From Streptomyces spiroverticillatus (lineage in GTDB: Bacteria > Actinomycetota > Actinomycetes > Streptomycetales > Streptomycetaceae): a DNA stretch of 64,000 nucleotides. The notes beneath the pieces were generated by a model that was not told the origin of the DNA, searched no databases, and saw nothing but the letters and a program-made list of their open reading frames with translations. The stretch is taken from NCBI GenBank assembly GCA_014650415.1, contig BMUX01000020.1, forward strand, positions 263 to 64,262, given 5' to 3'. Shown piece after piece: positions 16,360 through 24,178 of this stretch (positions within the stretch are counted from its first letter, which is position 1; each line of letters opens with the position of its first letter). Both the position numbers and the translations under genes were made by a program.

Positions 16360-16409
16360 TGCACTGGTCCCCGTTCCGCTTCTTCTTCTGATACCCGGGT
16401 CCCCGGTCC
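16346..16409. repeat. 32-bp tandem duplication spanning a stop codon
   Basis: Two head-to-tail copies, 16346-16377 and 16378-16409, share GCTTCTTCTTCTGAT and a second half GGTCCCCG with a few changes. The first copy contains the end of the upstream gene, including its TGA; the second gives a spare out-of-gene copy just before the convergent VOC gene. Confidence 0.8.
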
Positions 16410-16413
16410 GCCG

Positions 16414-16842
16414 TCACGCCAGCCGCAGTTCGCCCTCCGGCTGCTCCTGGCCGTCGCCGGTCGGTGAGGCGACCAGGGAGAAGGGGTGCCCGGCCGGGTC
16501 GGAGAAGCGGCGCACGTCCCTGCTGAGGCCCGTGTTGTTCGGGGTCTCCAGCGGGCGGGCGCCCAGCCCGATCACCTCGCGCTCCGCCTCGTCCATGTCA
16601 TCGGTGGCCACCAGGATGCGCAGGTGCGCCTGCTGGGAGTCGTCGGGGCGGGGCCAGCTCGGCGGCGCGTACCCGTGGTCGCGCCGGATCGCCAGGTGCA
16701 CCCCGTTGTGCCCGACGATCTCCACGAAGTCCATGTCCTCGCCCCGCCGGGTCTCCGCGTCGAACAACCGGGCGTAGAACTGGGCCAGTTCGTCCGCCTC
16801 CGCGCAGTCCAGTACCAGTACCGTGCGCTTCTCCACCGTCAT
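16414..16842 (-). CDS. VOC (glyoxalase/bleomycin-resistance-like) family protein
   Basis: A 142-residue vicinal-oxygen-chelate protein with two beta-alpha-beta-beta-beta modules (VLVLDCAEADELAQFYARLFD; LRILVATDDMDEAEREVIGLGA). The start at MTVEKRT is chosen; sequence upstream is arginine-rich and non-coding-like. Family members bind a metal and act on glyoxals, catechols or antibiotics, but the metal ligands cannot be fixed from sequence alone. It is transcribed away from the convergent DUF7691-like gene and follows the mycothiol-type gene on the same strand. Confidence 0.85.
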   Translation of the reverse strand: MTVEKRTVLVLDCAEADELAQFYARLFDAETRRGEDMDFVEIVGHNGVHLAIRRDHGYAPPSWPRPDDSQQAHLRILVATDDMDEAEREVIGLGARPLETPNNTGLSRDVRRFSDPAGHPFSLVASPTGDGQEQPEGELRLA

Positions 16843-16980
16843 GTCCCTGCCCCGCCTCTGCTTCGTCCGCGCGCTGCCGTGCCTGGACCGGCGGCACCGC
16901 TGTGTGCTGCGGGTACCCCCGCAGGGCGGGGAAACGCCGCCGGGAGGGCGGCTGTTGGGGGAACGGCAGCGCGCGTGGCG

Positions 16981-17032
16981 GTTCACGCGCAGGGCTCACG
17001 CGCAGGGCTCACGCGATGGGTTCACGCGCTGG
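16981..17032. repeat. four tandem 13-bp repeats
   Basis: Four units of 13 bp (consensus GYTCACGCGCAGG) occupy 16981-17032 without gaps. The last unit overlaps the stop codon and final codons of the leftward mycothiol-dependent-type gene; the others fill the gap before the VOC gene. Confidence 0.85.
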
Positions 17033-17669
17033 TGAAGCGACCGGCCTCCGCGCCGCGCAGGCGTCCCGCCGGCACCTTCCGCCCGAACAGCACCGCCACC
17101 AGGTCCTGCGGCCGCCCCGTCACCTCGCTGCCCGTCCCGTACGACCACTCCAGGTCGTCCGCCCGCAGCCGTACGCCGCCCAGCTTCGCCCCGAAGAACC
17201 GTGCGCCCATCGGGCTCGCCGTGCCGAGCACGATGCGCAGCCGGTCCTCGGGCACCTGCCGGTCCAGGCCCAGCGGAATCGTGATGTCCAGCCCGTGCAC
17301 CACGTCGTGGCCCAGCGCCGCCGCGAACCCGCCCACCGGGGGCGTCCACGGGTGGTCCGCGTTCTCCCGCAGCGCCGAGGCCATCTCCTGCCGGGACATC
17401 TCCGCCGCCTCCCGGCGGGCGACCCGGTCGGTCATCCGGTCCATGCTGCCGCGCGCCCGCACCAGTTCGCCCACCACCTTGCGCATCGGGTACCGGAAGC
17501 CGAACGACATGTGCGCCGCCACCTCCCGCACCCGCCACCCGGTGCACAGCGTCGGCTCGTCCCAGCGTTCCTCGGGCAACCGGACGAGCAGATCGGCCAG
17601 TTCACGGCGCTCGGCCGCAACGGCCGCCCGGATCGTCGCGTCGTCGGTGTGCAGCTTCGTCTTCGCCAT
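17022..17669 (-). CDS. maleylpyruvate isomerase/DinB-type mycothiol-dependent family protein
   Basis: A 215-residue protein with the MDMPI_N/DinB-like four-helix fold: RRELADLLVRLPEERWDEPT followed by LCTGWRVREVAAHMSFGF, where the GW-V-H motif supplies a metal-binding His, and later ALGHDVVHGLDI with two more histidines. Such proteins use mycothiol as thiol cofactor; the exact reaction is unknown. The start MAKTKL is chosen. It is divergent from the LysR gene, with 85 bp between, so LysR may control it. Confidence 0.85.
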   Translation of the reverse strand: MAKTKLHTDDATIRAAVAAERRELADLLVRLPEERWDEPTLCTGWRVREVAAHMSFGFRYPMRKVVGELVRARGSMDRMTDRVARREAAEMSRQEMASALRENADHPWTPPVGGFAAALGHDVVHGLDITIPLGLDRQVPEDRLRIVLGTASPMGARFFGAKLGGVRLRADDLEWSYGTGSEVTGRPQDLVAVLFGRKVPAGRLRGAEAGRFTSA

Positions 17670-17741
17670 GATCACAAGGGTGGTCGGGCCGTCACCATAA
17701 GTCCAAGAAGGGTTCCTGCTGGCGATCAGAAGCACGGCTTC

Positions 17742-17747
17742 TAGCAT
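17742..17747 (+). promoter_or_regulatory. -10 box for the LysR-family gene
   Basis: TAGCAT ends 7 nt before the LysR start codon and fits a leaderless promoter. A partly symmetric stretch (TTCCTG ... CAGAA, 17712-17730) just upstream could be a LysR operator in the divergent region. Confidence 0.4.
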
Positions 17748-17754
17748 CACGGGC

Positions 17755-18789
17755 ATGGAACTTCGCCAACTGCGCTGCTTCGTTACCGTCGTGGAGGAGG
17801 CCAACTTCACCCGCGCCGCCGCCCGCCTGCACCTGGCCCAGCCCGGAGTCAGCGCCCGGGTGAGGCAGTTGGAGAAGGAGCTCGGGCAGCAGCTCCTCGA
17901 CCGGTCCGGACGCACGGTCACCCCCACCGAGGCGGGCGAGGCGATCCTCGCGCACGCCCGCGCCGCACTCGCCGCCGTCGACGCGATGCGCGAGACGGCC
18001 GACGAGTTCGGCGGGCTGCTGCGCGGCCGGGTCAGGCTGGGGTCGCTGCTGGGTGCCCCGCCGGAGGCGTTCGACCTGGCGGGGGTGCTGGCCGACTTCC
18101 ACGACGCGTACCCCGGAGTCGAGTTCTCCCTCACCGAGGACACCTCCGACCGGCTGCTGATGGCCGTGCGGCGCGGCGCACTGGACATGGCCCTGGCCTC
18201 GATCGCCGACGAGAGGCCGCCGCCGGGCGTGGATCTCCAGGTCCTGCTGGACGAGCCGCTGATGGGGCTGGTCGCGGACGGTGATCCGCTGGGCGGGGCG
18301 GCCGGGGATGCACTGAGGGACGCGTACGGGGACGCACTGAGGGACGCGGACCCCGTCCCGCTCGCCGCCCTCCGCGACCGCCCCCTCATCACCCTCCCGT
18401 CCGGCACCGGCGTGCGCGCCGTGCTGGAACGGGCCTGCGCCGAGGCCGGGTTCGAGCCTCTCGTCGCCTTCGAGGCGTCCGCACCTCAGGCCCTGCTCCA
18501 GCTCGCCGCCCGCGGCTTCGGTGTTGCGGTGCTGCCCGCCGGCATAGCCCGGCGGAGCGGGCCCGGCCTGCGCAAACTGGCCCTCACCGACCCCGCACCC
18601 CGTGCGCGTGTCGCCCTCGCCCGGCCGGCGAACGGCCCGGCGGGTCCGGCCGCCCGGACCTTCCTGGACCACCTCGTGGCCGCGCTCCGGACCCGCCTCG
18701 CCGACGCGGGCGCACCGCTCACCGGCGCACCCCTCACCGCCGCACCGCTCACCGTCGTACCGCTCAGTCGAACGCGACCTTCCGGATGA
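17755..18789 (+). CDS. LysR family transcriptional regulator
   Basis: A 344-residue regulator starting MELRQLRCFVTVVEE with the winged helix-turn-helix in residues 1-60 (NFTRAAARLHLAQPGVSARV). The effector domain begins near residue 90 (VRLGSLLGAPPEAFDLAGVL). The length exceeds the usual 300 because of an insertion with the duplicated motif GDALRDA (183-199 region) and a C-terminal tail built of APLT repeats. Its 3' end overlaps the convergent esterase gene by 26 bp. Likely target: the divergent mycothiol-type gene and itself. Confidence 0.92.
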   Translation: MELRQLRCFVTVVEEANFTRAAARLHLAQPGVSARVRQLEKELGQQLLDRSGRTVTPTEAGEAILAHARAALAAVDAMRETADEFGGLLRGRVRLGSLLGAPPEAFDLAGVLADFHDAYPGVEFSLTEDTSDRLLMAVRRGALDMALASIADERPPPGVDLQVLLDEPLMGLVADGDPLGGAAGDALRDAYGDALRDADPVPLAALRDRPLITLPSGTGVRAVLERACAEAGFEPLVAFEASAPQALLQLAARGFGVAVLPAGIARRSGPGLRKLALTDPAPRARVALARPANGPAGPAARTFLDHLVAALRTRLADAGAPLTGAPLTAAPLTVVPLSRTRPSG

Positions 18790-19651
18790 TCTCCGCCCGC
18801 GCCTGCCGCCCCTCCGGCACCGGTCCGAGCACGTAGACGTGCCAGCCGCCCTCCACCACATGGAGTTCGGAGCGCACCCCGGCCGCCGTGGCGCGCTCGT
18901 GCAGGGCCACGCAGTCCGGGTGGAAGACGTCGTGCGTGCCGATCCGGATGTCGAGTTCGGGCAGGCCCGCCAGCTCGCCGTGCAGCGGGCTCAGGGCGGG
19001 CAGCAGCGGATCGTCCCCGTCCGCCCACGCCAGCCCCGCCTCGATCAGTCCGGCGCTGCTCAGCCACGGGTCGCGCCGCTCGACCGCGGCGATCCCCGGG
19101 TTCGCCACGGTCAGGTCCAGCCAGGGCGACAGCAGCACCAGCCGCCCCGGCAGCGCGAGTCCCGCACCGGCCAGCGTCTGCGTGACGGCCAGCGCCAGCC
19201 CGCCGCCCGAGGAGTCGCCCGCGTGGGTGACCGCGCCGGGCTCGAACTGCTTGAGCAGCTCGGCGTGCACGGCCCGGCCCAGCGGCAGGGCCTCCCGGTA
19301 CGTGTGGTCGGGAGTGAGCCCGTACAACGGCACCTCCACCCGGCATCCCGCGTCCGCCAGTTGCGACACGAACGACCAGTGCGGGCGCAGGATCTCGGCG
19401 GTGTAGGCGCCGCCGTGCCAGTACACGACCGCCCGAGACGGGGCCGTACCGCCGCGTGGGATCACGCTGTAGACCGGAAAGCCCTCCACCTCGCGGACGC
19501 TCACTCGGTGCCGGCGCAGCAGGGGCAGCGGCGGCGCCGGGTCGGCCTTGGGGGCGGCGATGCGTTTGCGGGCCGCCTCCGCCGAGGCGAGAAGCGGCTT
19601 GCGCGCACCTCGCAGCACGAGGGACAGGACCCGCATCCGCACACTCGCCAC
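18764..19651 (-). CDS. alpha/beta hydrolase, HSL-type esterase
   Basis: A 295-residue esterase of the hormone-sensitive-lipase family. The oxyanion motif HGGAYT is followed by the nucleophile elbow GDSSGGG and a C-terminal His in EGGWHVYVLG; the acid is probably in GTHDVFHPD. A GTG start at 19651 is chosen because GAGGAG lies 8 nt upstream; GTG or ATG codons further out would place the palindrome at 19678 inside the gene. It overlaps the convergent LysR gene by 26 bp. A perfect 18-bp palindrome sits in its promoter region. Confidence 0.87.
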   Translation of the reverse strand: MASVRMRVLSLVLRGARKPLLASAEAARKRIAAPKADPAPPLPLLRRHRVSVREVEGFPVYSVIPRGGTAPSRAVVYWHGGAYTAEILRPHWSFVSQLADAGCRVEVPLYGLTPDHTYREALPLGRAVHAELLKQFEPGAVTHAGDSSGGGLALAVTQTLAGAGLALPGRLVLLSPWLDLTVANPGIAAVERRDPWLSSAGLIEAGLAWADGDDPLLPALSPLHGELAGLPELDIRIGTHDVFHPDCVALHERATAAGVRSELHVVEGGWHVYVLGPVPEGRQARAEIIRKVAFD

Positions 19652-19677
19652 GCCCACCACTCCTCTTCGGATCGAAG

Positions 19678-19695
19678 TCACGGACCGGTCCGTGA
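19678..19695. promoter_or_regulatory. perfect 18-bp palindromic operator
   Basis: TCACGGACCGGTCCGTGA is a perfect palindrome 27 bp upstream of the esterase start. Its size and symmetry fit a TetR-type repressor site. No TetR gene is nearby. Confidence 0.65.
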
Positions 19696-19757
19696 CGGGG
19701 TGTCCCGGCAGCCCGTTCCGCGATCCTGCCTGCACAAAGGCCCCCTGCCAAGGGGCC

Positions 19758-20813
19758 TCAGTCGAACGTCAGCTCGCGGCTCGCGCCGCGCGGCGCGAAG
19801 AACCCGGCGACCGTCTCCGCCGAGACCTCCTCCAGCGTGGCGGGCGACCACTGCGGGTTGCGGTCCTTGTCGACGATCTGCGCGCGCACGCCCTCCACCA
19901 TGTCCGGCCTGCGCAGCGCCACGCACGACACGCGGTACTCCTGCGCCAGGACCGCCTCCAGCGATCCCAGTCCACGCGCCCGCCGCACGGCCTCCAGCGT
20001 GACCTTCACCGAGGTCGGCGACTTCGCGAGGATCGTCTCGGCCGCCTCCTTCGCCTCGGGCTCCCCGCTGTCCGCGAGCCGCCGCACGATCTCCTCGACG
20101 GTTTCCGCCGCATAGCAGTGGTCGATCCACGTCCGCGCCCGCGCGAGCACCCCCGCCTCGGGTGCCGCCGCATGCCGTCGCACCGCCTCCGCCGCCGGTA
20201 CGGTCGCCAGGTCGGCCCGCAGCGCTTCCAGCCGCTGCGACGGTACGAAGTGGTCGGCCAGCCCGCACAGCAGCGCGTCCGCCGCACCCACCGAGCCGCC
20301 CGTCAGGGCGAGATGCGTGCCCAGCTCGCCGGGCGCGCGCGACAGCAGGTACGTGCCGCCGACGTCCGGCACGAACCCGATGCCGGTCTCGGGCATGGCG
20401 ACCCGCGAGCGCTCGGTCACCACCCGCACCCCGCCGTGCGCGCTCACGCCGACGCCGCCGCCCATCACGATGCCGTCCATGAACGCGACGTACGGCTTCG
20501 GGAAGCGGGCGATCCGCGCGTTCAGCCGGTACTCGTCCCACCAGAACCGCTCGGTGGCCGTCCCGTCGCCGTCGCGCGCGTCGTCGTGCATGGTCCGGAT
20601 GTCTCCGCCCGCGCACAGACCGCGCTCGCCCGCGCCGGACAGGGCCACGGTGTCGATCGCGGGATCCTCGGCCCAGGCGGCGAGGGTCGACTCCAGGATG
20701 CGCACCATGGGGTGGGTGAGAGCGTTGAGGGCCCGGGGACGGTTGAGCACGAGATGCCCGGCCCGGCCCTCGACGTGGACGAGGACGGGGGCTTCGGTCT
20801 GCTGCTCGGTCAT
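19758..20813 (-). CDS. 3-hydroxyisobutyryl-CoA hydrolase (crotonase family)
   Basis: A 351-residue crotonase-fold enzyme of the HIBCH type, which frees 3-hydroxyisobutyrate from its CoA ester in valine breakdown. Diagnostic pieces are LNRPRALNALTHPMV, the oxyanion loop GERGLCAGGDIR, GIVMGGGVGVSAHG, and MPETGIGFVPDVGGTY, with a C-terminal helical part longer than in plain enoyl-CoA hydratases. The start codon overlaps the stop of the upstream inositol phosphatase gene (ATGA). Valine carbon then leads on to methylmalonyl-CoA, consistent with mutAB in this window. Confidence 0.88.
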   Translation of the reverse strand: MTEQQTEAPVLVHVEGRAGHLVLNRPRALNALTHPMVRILESTLAAWAEDPAIDTVALSGAGERGLCAGGDIRTMHDDARDGDGTATERFWWDEYRLNARIARFPKPYVAFMDGIVMGGGVGVSAHGGVRVVTERSRVAMPETGIGFVPDVGGTYLLSRAPGELGTHLALTGGSVGAADALLCGLADHFVPSQRLEALRADLATVPAAEAVRRHAAAPEAGVLARARTWIDHCYAAETVEEIVRRLADSGEPEAKEAAETILAKSPTSVKVTLEAVRRARGLGSLEAVLAQEYRVSCVALRRPDMVEGVRAQIVDKDRNPQWSPATLEEVSAETVAGFFAPRGASRELTFD

Positions 20814-21658
20814 GCGTGCGCCTTTCGCGGGAAGGGGGGCAGGAGCAGGTCGCGGACGGTGCGCCAGGTCTGCGTGTCGGCGGCGGCGACCAGCCCACTG
20901 CGGTCGTCGTCCGGCCGGTACGCACAGGCGTCGTCCGGCCTGCGTACGGCACCCCCCGCCTCGGTGACCAGCAGCGCGCCGGGCGCGTGGTCCCAGGGGA
21001 GGGTGCGGTGATAGAGCAGAAAGTCCAGCTCACCGGAGGCGAGCCGCGGGTAGTCGATCCCGGCGCACTTGGTCCCGGCCGACAGCACGCCGAACCGCGA
21101 GGCGGTCGCCTCGACATGGGCCCGGGCCGCGGAATCCAGAAACCCGGTGAGCGCGACCCCACCCAGCTCGGCGGGGTCACCGGGGGCGGCACCACGCCTG
21201 AGCCGCCGCGCGCCGTCAGCCCCGCCCTTCGGCGCCTCAACACGCCACGCCCCCGCCCCCCGCTCCGCCACGTACGCGACCCCCGTCGCCGGTTGCAGGA
21301 TCCAGGCGGCGACGGTCTCGCCCGCCTGTACCAGGGCCGCCATCACCGCGTAGTCGTCCCGGCCCGCGACGAAGTTCGGCGTGCCGTCCAGGGGGTCGAC
21401 GAGCCAGGCGTACGGGGCGTCGCGCACGGCGTGCAGCAGGGCGGGGTTGCCGGCCGCGGCCTCCTCGCCGACCACCGGGACGTCCCGGACGGCACGCAGC
21501 CGCCGAGTGATCAGGGCCTCCGCCTCCCGGTCGGCCACGGTGACCACCTCGCCGGGTGTCTTCTCCGTGATCTCGCCCTCGGTGAGGGCCCGGTGGCGGG
21601 GCAGGATCGCCTCGGCGGCTGCCTCGCGCAGGATGTCGGTCACCTCGTCGATCCACAT
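20810..21658 (-). CDS. inositol monophosphatase family protein
   Basis: A 282-residue magnesium-dependent phosphatase of the IMPase/FBPase fold. Metal site 1 is in VVGEE, motif A is DPLDGTPNF, and motif B is WDHAPGALLVTEAGG. Substrates in this family include inositol phosphate, histidinol phosphate and sugar bisphosphates; the choice here is open. The start MWIDEVTD is used, since upstream in-frame sequence is the antisense of the MFS gene. It is translationally coupled to the hydrolase gene downstream. Confidence 0.9.
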   Translation of the reverse strand: MWIDEVTDILREAAAEAILPRHRALTEGEITEKTPGEVVTVADREAEALITRRLRAVRDVPVVGEEAAAGNPALLHAVRDAPYAWLVDPLDGTPNFVAGRDDYAVMAALVQAGETVAAWILQPATGVAYVAERGAGAWRVEAPKGGADGARRLRRGAAPGDPAELGGVALTGFLDSAARAHVEATASRFGVLSAGTKCAGIDYPRLASGELDFLLYHRTLPWDHAPGALLVTEAGGAVRRPDDACAYRPDDDRSGLVAAADTQTWRTVRDLLLPPFPRKAHA

Positions 21659-21696
21659 GATCGCCAGGCTAGCCGTACCCCGTGTGCGCACTCGCG

Positions 21697-23256
21697 TCAG
21701 TGCGCGTTCTCCGTCGGCCGCAGGTCGCGCGGCACCCACGCCCAGGCAATCGCCGCCGCAGCCAGCGTGAGCAGCGAGCCGATCAGGAAGGCCGGGGTGA
21801 TGGCCGTGGTGTACGCCGCCGAGACGGCGTCCAGCAGCGAGCGGCCCGCCTCGCCGCCGAGGCCCTGCGCCACGTGCGCCGCCTCGCCGACCGAGCCCCG
21901 GACCGCGGCCGCCGCCGTCCCGTCCAGGTCGAGGGAGGGCAGGTTCGAGCGGTACAGCGCGGTGGCCAGGCTGCCCAGGATGGCGACGCCGAGCGCCGCG
22001 CCCAGTTCGTAACAGGTCTCCTCGACGGCGGCCGCACCGCCGACCTCGTGCGCCGGGGTGGCCGCCATCAGCGTCACCGAGGCGACCGTGGTCGCGATGC
22101 CGACGCCCATGCCGAGGACCGCCAGCGCGACGGCGACCGCCGGGTACCCGATCGGGGTGAACTGCTGCACGGTCCAGGGGAGGGCGAGCCCGATCGTCAT
22201 GACGACGAGGCCGAAGCCCAGCACGTGCCGGATCGGGAAGCGGTGCATCAGCGACGGGGTCACCATCGAGGTGACGACCAGTCCGAGCGACGCGGGCAGC
22301 AGCCGGACGCCCGCCTCCAGCGGCGTGTAGCCCTCGCCGTACTGGAACCACTGCGTCACCAGGAAGAGCACCGCACCCATCCCGACCATGCCGAGGAAGA
22401 TCGACACGGCGGCGATGGAGAAGGACCGGTTGGCGAAGAGGCGGACCTGGAGCAGCGGGCTCTCCAGCCGGAGCTGACGGCGTACGAAGACCGTCAGCGC
22501 GACGGCGGCGAGCACCAGGAGTGCCCACGGCAGCGGGTCCGCGAAGCCGCTCTTGCCGAGCTGCTTGATGCCGCCCGCGAGGGCGAGCATGCCGACGATC
22601 GACTGACCGACGCCCCACCAGTCCCACCGGCCACTGCGCGGCGAGTGCGACTCGGGCAGGAACCAGGCGCCCAGGGCGATGACGAGGGCCGCGACCGGCA
22701 GGTTCAGCAGGAACGCCGACTGCCAGCCGAAGTCCTCGACCAGCAGTCCGCCGACGACCGGGCCGAGCGCCATGCCGCCGCCGAAGACGGCCGCCCACAC
22801 GGCGTACGCGAAGGCCCGCTCACGGGCGTCGGTGAAGACGTGCCGCAGGATCGACAGCGTGGACGGCATGATCGCCGCGCCGCCGATGCCGAGCAGCGCC
22901 CGCGCGCCGATCACATGCCACGCCTCGGTGGCGAACACCGCCAGCAGCGAGGCCAGCGCGAAGATCGCGAAGCCGGTCAGCAGCATCCGTTTGCGGCCGA
23001 ACCGGTCGCCCAGCGCACCCGCCGTCACCAGCAGTCCGGACAGGGCGAGGGCGTAGATGTCGATGATCCAGAGCTGCTCGACCGACCCCGGCTGGAGGTC
23101 GGAGACCAGCGAGGGGAACGCCACGTTCAGGATCGTGGTGTCCATCGCGATCAGCAGCAGGCTGCCCGACAGGATCGCCAGGACGATCCAGCGCCGGGGG
23201 TCCAGCAGCGGGGCGGCGGCCTTGGCGTCGGGCCGGGTGGCGGCGGGGGAGGACAT
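21697..23256 (-). CDS. MFS transporter, DHA2 (EmrB/QacA-like) drug exporter
   Basis: A 519-residue, 14-helix major facilitator. The first helix holds SGSLLLIAMDTTILNVAFP, then comes the conserved loop GDRFGRKRML after helix 2 and motif C-like GPVVGGLL in helix 5. Such pumps expel drugs and lipophilic cations with protons. An ATG at 23256 is used; a GTG two codons upstream is possible. An inverted repeat of TetR type lies about 55 bp before the start, so the gene is likely repressed until an inducer appears. No TetR gene is adjacent. Confidence 0.92.
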   Translation of the reverse strand: MSSPAATRPDAKAAAPLLDPRRWIVLAILSGSLLLIAMDTTILNVAFPSLVSDLQPGSVEQLWIIDIYALALSGLLVTAGALGDRFGRKRMLLTGFAIFALASLLAVFATEAWHVIGARALLGIGGAAIMPSTLSILRHVFTDARERAFAYAVWAAVFGGGMALGPVVGGLLVEDFGWQSAFLLNLPVAALVIALGAWFLPESHSPRSGRWDWWGVGQSIVGMLALAGGIKQLGKSGFADPLPWALLVLAAVALTVFVRRQLRLESPLLQVRLFANRSFSIAAVSIFLGMVGMGAVLFLVTQWFQYGEGYTPLEAGVRLLPASLGLVVTSMVTPSLMHRFPIRHVLGFGLVVMTIGLALPWTVQQFTPIGYPAVAVALAVLGMGVGIATTVASVTLMAATPAHEVGGAAAVEETCYELGAALGVAILGSLATALYRSNLPSLDLDGTAAAAVRGSVGEAAHVAQGLGGEAGRSLLDAVSAAYTTAITPAFLIGSLLTLAAAAIAWAWVPRDLRPTENAH

Positions 23257-23309
23257 GGACACATCCGTTCCGGTTTGAGGGCTGCATTGCGAGACTGGCG
23301 AGCCTCGAA

Positions 23310-23327
23310 TGAGACATCAGTGTCTCA
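23310..23327. promoter_or_regulatory. TetR-type operator upstream of the MFS gene
   Basis: TGAGACA and TGTCTCA form a perfect inverted repeat with a 4-bp spacer (TCAG), 54 bp before the MFS start and 109 bp before the divergent acetyltransferase. Confidence 0.65.
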
Positions 23328-23435
23328 CACGAAAAGGCGTTGTCCCAGTCCCGGGCTGCGATCGACTTCCCCGCCCCCTGCTCGGCGCGAGGAAAAGGGC
23401 TGGTGGCGGGGCCTGCGGGAAGGCACCCTGACCGC

Positions 23436-23924
23436 ATGCTGATCAGAGAAGCCACCGCCGACGACTGGGCCGCGATCTGGCCCTTCTTCCACAAGATCAC
23501 CGCCGCCGGCGACACCTTCACCTTCCCGCTCGACCTCGACCACGAGACCGGCCGCGGCTGGTGGATGCTGAGCGCCCCGAACCGCACGGTCGTCGCCGTC
23601 GACGACGACGGCACCGTGCTCGGCACCGCCAAGATGAACAACAACCAGAACGGCAACGGCGCCCACATCGCCAGCGCCAGCTACATGGTCGACCCCGCCC
23701 ACGGCGGCCGCGGCGTCGGCCGCGCCCTCGTCGAGCACACCCTCGACTGGGCCCGTTCCCAGGGCTTCCGCGGCATGCAGTTCAACGCCGTCGCCGCCTC
23801 CAACACCCACGCCGTCCGCCTCTACGAACGCCTCGGCTTCCGCATCATCGGTACGATCCCGGACGGCTTCCGGCACCCGGACCAGGGATACGTCGGCCTG
23901 CACGTCATGTACTGCCCGCTCTGA
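23436..23924 (+). CDS. GNAT family N-acetyltransferase
   Basis: A 162-residue GNAT enzyme that transfers acetyl from acetyl-CoA to an amine. The acetyl-CoA loop is HGGRGVGRALVEH (Q/R-x-x-G-x-G/A signature), with NAVAASNTHAVRLYERLGF as the usual C-terminal motif B. The start MLIREATADDW is typical. It is most like phosphinothricin/aminoglycoside-type small-molecule acetyltransferases, but the substrate is unknown. It is divergent from the MFS exporter; together they could form a detoxification pair under the shared operator. Confidence 0.9.
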   Translation: MLIREATADDWAAIWPFFHKITAAGDTFTFPLDLDHETGRGWWMLSAPNRTVVAVDDDGTVLGTAKMNNNQNGNGAHIASASYMVDPAHGGRGVGRALVEHTLDWARSQGFRGMQFNAVAASNTHAVRLYERLGFRIIGTIPDGFRHPDQGYVGLHVMYCPL

Positions 23925-24137
23925 CCCGGACGGCCTCCGGCACACGGGACCCGGCACCGGTCACCCGGCACCCGTCACCCGGCCCGGCATCCGGGGCCCG
24001 GCACCCGGAGGCTCGGGGTCCGGGTCAGCCTCCGGGGCTACACGGGCCCCCGGAGCGTCAGCCCGCAGTATGAGCCCGGTCCCACCCGCGAGCTGACGAC
24101 CCCTCGCCGAACCGCACCTAGCGTCGAAGAAGACGCA

Positions 24138-24158
24138 CGAGGGGCCTCCCGCCCCTCG
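24138..24158. promoter_or_regulatory. hairpin in the leader of the FtsX-type permease
   Basis: CGAGGGGC and GCCCCTCG make a perfect 8-bp stem with a 5-nt loop ending 20 nt before the permease start. It could be a 5' leader structure controlling translation, or a terminator for the acetyltransferase. The remaining gap (23925-24137) is a stretch of repeated CCGGCACCCG-like words with nothing else recognisable. Confidence 0.45.
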
Positions 24159-24178
24159 CGGTACGGGTGAGGACGGAC

